From Anthoceros angustus (taxonomy: Eukaryota > Streptophyta > Anthocerotopsida > Anthocerotales > Anthocerotaceae): DNA of 64,000 bases. Of the stretch, positions 60,699 through 64,000 are shown piece by piece; positions within the stretch are counted from its first letter, which is position 1, and every line of letters starts with the position of its first letter. Where the stretch lies: NCBI GenBank assembly GCA_010909165.1, contig VJWM01000108.1, positions 124,001-188,000 of the forward strand. The letters are read 5' to 3'. The translations under genes were made by a program, and so were the position numbers. The notes below the pieces were generated by a model. It was not told where the DNA came from, ran no database searches, and worked only from the letters and a program-made list of their open reading frames with translations.

Positions 60699-61100
60699 GT
60701 GGCTTTGGTCAACAATCGGGAGAGGCACATTGAAATCAATGGATTCGCACCAAGGAGGGTGTTGATTGACACCGGAGCACAGCCGGTGATCGTTGGAAGA
60801 AGAGTGAAGGAAGCGTTGGGTCTCCACCAAGAAAGGTTGAAGGAAACCAAGTGGAAGATCCAGACCGCAGCTGGGACCACGGAGCATGTGTTGGGGGTGA
60901 CAAGGTACAAGCTGAAGGTTTCATTCAAACCAAGAACAGCAGACTTCACCTTTGTCGAGGTACACTGCTTGGTCACTGATGCAGACACATTTGATGTCTT
61001 GCTGGGAGCGGACGCTTTGTACAAACCTGGAGTCATGGTGGATTTGTGGACGGAGATGCCTACTATCGACCAGCCGGAGAAGCTGGAGCAAAACCGATGA
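60699..61100 (+). CDS. Retropepsin-like aspartic protease domain
   Basis: Open for 133 codons. RHIEINGFAPRRVLIDTGAQ shows the DTGA active-site loop (normally DTGA/S in Ty3 proteases), followed by VIVGRRVKEALGL, a flap-like region and VLLGADALY (the second conserved ILG-D block). Length and order fit the Pro domain of plant Ty3 polyproteins. It ends in a stop after WTEMPTIDQPEKLEQNR, while the polyprotein would be expected to continue. Confidence 0.8.
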   Translation: MALVNNRERHIEINGFAPRRVLIDTGAQPVIVGRRVKEALGLHQERLKETKWKIQTAAGTTEHVLGVTRYKLKVSFKPRTADFTFVEVHCLVTDADTFDVLLGADALYKPGVMVDLWTEMPTIDQPEKLEQNR

Positions 61101-61485
61101 ACGGATTGCCCGCATCCCTCCGCACTGGCAAGGATCATGAGAACCTCATTGCCAACAGGCTCACCCAGTGTTTGGCGCCAGAGTGAAGGACACGCCATAC
61201 GTGCTTGAACCTCTTGGCGTGTGTCTAACAACCGCAATGGACCTGATGGAGGATTTCGACGAGGAGGAGGAAGACAAGCTAGGGTTGCAACCACCCTCGG
61301 AGGAGGTTCTTCAAGTCAGCCGGACGGAGCTGGTGACTGCAGCAATGAGCCGTGCAAAAGCTGTGGAGGATGGTGCAAGAGGACCAGTGTCCTATGAGCC
61401 GGAGAACTGCTGTAAGTTCTTGCCTAGGGTTGAGCTGTTTGTGACCTAAACACCGGTCATCACATGGCGACCTCGGGAAGGCGGC

Positions 61486-62449
61486 ATAGTGCTCGTGGAA
61501 CTCTTTGGAGGCATCGATCGGCTTGGGCGGTGCTAAAGTGTGGCATCAAAGTGCGAAGATCGTGCATTGTGACCCGGATCCAAAAGCAAGGATTGTGTCA
61601 CGAGCGTAAGAGACTTGATGGGGGAGTACCCTAACCTCCTGACGTGGGAGTCAGTGAAGGGTTACCAGAAGGCGCTGCCGATGGATGTTCGCATGATAGG
61701 GTTGTCCCATTTGAGTTGTCTTGGGCAACCGGTGGACCTTGTCATCGCAGTTGGGAGTGTCAAGGACTATCCTCTGCGAGGCAAGGGTCAAGGTCGAAGG
61801 ATCCACGACGGCATTGTTCTATGACTGATGAGGATCTTGCGCTTGATCCGAAAGGGCAAGAAAGGCCTTGTGGATACATGTTGGAGAATGTGCCCATGCA
61901 TGAGCGTGAAGAAGCAAGTTCGGAGGACTTTGCCACGATCCGAGGAGTGTTGGGTCGGGAGCTTCTATTGGATGCGACTCAATTTGGTTCGAGGGCTCAT
62001 AGGTTGAGGTCCATGTGGACTAACCTTGCTCCCTTGGAACATTTGAAGTGTGCGAGGTCGTTCACCAAGCGACCTAATCATGTTGTCAAGGATGTGCTAG
62101 CATCGGAAGGCATGCCCAACAAGTCATCAAGGCGACAAGCCGCACTTCCTGTGAACACGCTGGACACCCCATGGCGGCTTGGCCAACCTTTGTGTCCAAG
62201 TCCAAGTCTTACGCCTTCAGGAACCATGGCCCTGGCGTTGTGGTGGACAGACATGGCGAGGCCTTGGGAGAGCCAACAGCCACAGAGAGGGAGTTGGCCA
62301 TGGGATTTGCTGCCGGAGCCACGAAGACACCGGGAGTGACCGAGAAGGAACGGTGTCGATTGCTTGGGCAAGCATTTGACATGAACATGATGACCTGGTT
62401 GTTTAGCGCTGGAGTCGCTACCAACTTCAAACCAAGAAGGCGGGGTTGA
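61486..62449 (+). pseudogene. Cytosine-5 DNA methyltransferase domain inside the retrotransposon polyprotein
   Basis: Across three or four frames in order: IVLVELFGGI (motif I, 61,486-61,515, normally followed by GTGL), LKCGIKVRR, HCDPDPKARIV (motif II/III, from 61,565), RDLMGEYPNLLTWESV, then GWECQGLSSA (motif IV, catalytic Cys codon 61,758-61,760, with Glu in place of the usual Pro of PCQ). Next come LENVPMHERE (motif VI ENV, 61,884-61,892), GSRAHRLRSMWTNLAP (motif VIII), the recognition region SYAFRNHGPGVVVDRHGE, TERELAMGF (motif IX) and LLGQAFDMN (motif X). About 320 residues, a complete small C5-MTase without host-type BAH, UBA or chromo domains. At least three frameshifts break this copy; some may be sequencing errors. 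Confidence 0.82.
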
Positions 62450-62766
62450 AGCAGCGGGTTCGGTGGGTGAAGGACATTCCAACACTCGCATCTCAACAGG
62501 AGAAGGCGAGTTTGGAGGGCAAGGAGAGTGAGCACATAGAGGAAGCGTGCAAGCCATCTGAGCCACAGCCACATGAGTGGTTAACAAGCACCGAGTTGAA
62601 GTGCAATCAATGGCGTCAGCTAAAAGAGTTGTCGGAGGCATCGCGACATGTGTTTGCTTTCACTCTTGTGGAGATGGGGAAGCACACCAAAGGGAAATTC
62701 CACATAGAACTAATCAAGGATGAACCAAGTGTTCGCAGGAGGCACAGCTCGAAGGCAAGAAAATGA
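62446..62766 (+). pseudogene. N-terminal remnant of Ty3 reverse transcriptase
   Basis: PHEWLTSTELKCNQWRQLKE, then HVFAFTLVEMGKHTKGKFHI, ELIKDEPSVRRRHSS is the usual lead-in to a Ty3/gypsy RT (F.IEL.DD.PV.RR). The ORF stops before block A. Nothing like YXDD, RNase H or the integrase HHCC/DDE is found between here and the 3' LTR. Confidence 0.65.
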
Positions 62767-62959
62767 CGAGCAACCGGGGAGAGTAGTCCACATAGCAGGC
62801 CCATGAGGATGTCAAGACAAGCCTCCACTCATGGACAAGGTTCATAACCTCGACGACATTCCGAAGGAGATTGGTTTTGTGCACAATGCGCTACATGAGG
62901 TGCGTACGTGTGTAGTCCTACTAATGATAATGTTTTGACTTAGAGTCTCACATTATCGG

Positions 62960-63749
62960 GGGATTGGTTGCACCTATATATCTGCGTATTAGATTTGTTT
63001 GCTTGGTTGTTGGTCGAGTGCTTATATGAATTCAAGTGCTTACCTCGTGCGGCTGTCGCGTGTGATACTAATCTGCACTTGGGTTTAGTGTTTGATTAGC
63101 ATTAATTAATCTAATTACTTATCTTTAAGTAAGTAATTAGTGTTAATTAATCTAAGGTGCTTATGAATTCAAGTGCTTACCTCGTCGACGGTCATCTGTG
63201 ATACTAATCTGCACTTGGGTTTAGTGTTTGATTAGCATTAATTAATCTAATTACTTATCTTTAAGTAAGTAATTAGTGTTAATTAATCTAATGTGCTTAT
63301 GTTAATTAAGCATTGATTAGTGTTAATTAAACATGGTTAGTAATAGCTAAGTAGATAAGCTCAAGTAATATGCTTTGGCATATTCCTTGCATATTATAGT
63401 GTATTCTTAGGATATTTAGGATATCGATGCCAATAGGATATCTTAGGAATATGCCGATGCCAAGGGCTAGTATATATAGACCTTCCAATGAGGACAAGCT
63501 CAAATCATAGCTTGTCCTCTAGATATGCAATGCAAGGGTGTTCGAGGAGGCCAAAGCTATGACTCCGAGAGCAATGTGTGAGGAATTTGCGGGTTGTTCT
63601 CGTGGGGAGAGTGTGTTTGTGCCACGATGTGCGAGCTACTCCCTCCTATTGTTACAAGCTGCATATATATATCTGCGTATTAGATTTGTTTGGTTGGTTG
63701 TTGGTCGAGGAAGTGCTTATATGAATTCAAGTACTTACCTCGTGCGACA
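62960..63749 (+). repeat. 3' LTR, with tandem LTR-end/LTR-start fragments
   Basis: A purine-rich atcgggggat at 62,957-62,966 may be the polypurine tract. Then come an LTR-end-like piece (ctgcgtattagatttgttt... to acctcgtgcgg, to about 63,052), an LTR start (about 63,058-63,165), a second short LTR-end piece (gaattcaagtgcttacctcg) and a full copy from about 63,197 to 63,749 with a TATA-like sequence near 63,470. The arrangement looks like LTR-LTR joints. Confidence 0.7.
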
Positions 63750-63935
63750 GAGTCGTCTGCAAGTGATAGAAAGTGACCTTATCTCTAGGCCGAAGGATGT
63801 GAGAATCGTCTACAAGTGACAGAAAGTGACCTTATCTCGAGGCCCAAGGATGTGAGAATCGTCTGCAAGCGATGAAAAGTGACCTTATCTCGAGGCCCAA
63901 GGATGTGAGAGTCGTCTGGAAGTGACCAAAAGACG
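63750..63935. repeat. 53-bp satellite (right part)
   Basis: About 3.5 units continue the satellite array interrupted at 55,656 (gagtcgtctgcaagtgatag...). The last ~65 bp of the window are not recognisably satellite. Confidence 0.85.
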
Positions 63936-64000
63936 TAGTCGCAAGCAGTGGAAGCTGGCCTGGATAGGGCCTTGTAGTGGGCGATACCAAATAGAGCGTC

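Larger units (their letters stand above)
55657..63749 (+). mobile_element. Ty3-type LTR retrotransposon carrying a cytosine-5 DNA methyltransferase, RT/RH/IN deleted
   Basis: Starts TGCCATGCCG, ends CGTGCGACA and is flanked by GAGT on both sides (55,653-55,656 and 63,750-63,753). Removing the element and one GAGT restores a perfect satellite unit (gatgtgagagtcgtctgc). Internal order on the plus strand: LTR/promoter modules with minisatellites, possible PBS, Gag relic with zinc knuckle, aspartic protease, cytosine-5 methyltransferase, first part of RT, then directly the 3' LTR. The rest of RT, RNase H and integrase are missing, so the copy is non-autonomous. Coding parts contain several frameshifts. 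Confidence 0.85.

Overview
This window is nuclear DNA from a land plant, most probably a seed-free one (lycophyte, fern or bryophyte; not resolved). The evidence is a set of intron-containing plant housekeeping genes, a MIKC*-type MADS gene, an RG-II xylosyltransferase, a very large intronless PLS-class PPR gene, and plant-type repeats. Introns are mostly 60-240 bp, which would fit a compact lycophyte-like gene structure (inference).

Layout. 1-2.9 kb: repeat-rich DNA with a dead PIF/Harbinger transposase. 2.9-5.0 kb (-): eIF3 subunit H. 5.0-9.1 kb: AT-rich spacer with a LINE reverse-transcriptase relic. 9.1-11.2 kb (-): a MES11-like methylesterase-family protein whose nucleophile Ser is Asn. 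12.35-15.7 kb (+): splicing factor SYF1. 15.7-24.5 kb: mostly non-coding, with an F-box-associated/kelch-like ORF (-), a solo-LTR candidate and minisatellites. 24.5-27.5 kb (-): PPR gene of eight highly similar PLS triplets, flanked by PPR-derived debris. 28.8-31 kb: short retroposon and tandem repeats. 32.3-33.0 kb (-): calmodulin. 33.4-39.9 kb (-): presequence protease PreP. 41.0-44.0 kb (+): asparagine synthetase. 44.4-45.5 kb (+): GT77 RGXT-like xylosyltransferase. 46.2-51.0 kb (-): MIKC* MADS-box gene. From 52.9 kb to the end the window is repeats.

The most interesting part is 55.1-63.9 kb. A 53-bp satellite, itself derived from the catalytic ADD box of a LINE reverse transcriptase, is interrupted by an ~8.1 kb LTR retrotransposon with TG...CA ends and a 4-bp GAGT target duplication. 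Its internal region carries a Gag zinc-knuckle relic, an aspartic protease, then a (frameshifted) cytosine-5 DNA methyltransferase domain with recognisable motifs I, II, IV, VI, VIII, IX and X, and then only the first part of a Ty3-type RT. The 5' part of the element holds three ~930-bp copies of a promoter-plus-minisatellite module. A retrotransposon that carries its own DNA methyltransferase is the best candidate here for an unusual biological system.

Two single-copy genes (PreP and the MADS gene) contain near-perfect tandem duplications of 1.12 kb and 1.97 kb. Copies differ almost only by small indels, most of them in homopolymers, with microhomology at the junctions. I think these are assembly artefacts rather than real duplications, and they break the gene models. 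The host genes do not form a pathway together; this is an ordinary gene neighbourhood with two divergent pairs (MES11-like/SYF1 and PreP/asparagine synthetase) that share telo-box-like promoter motifs.
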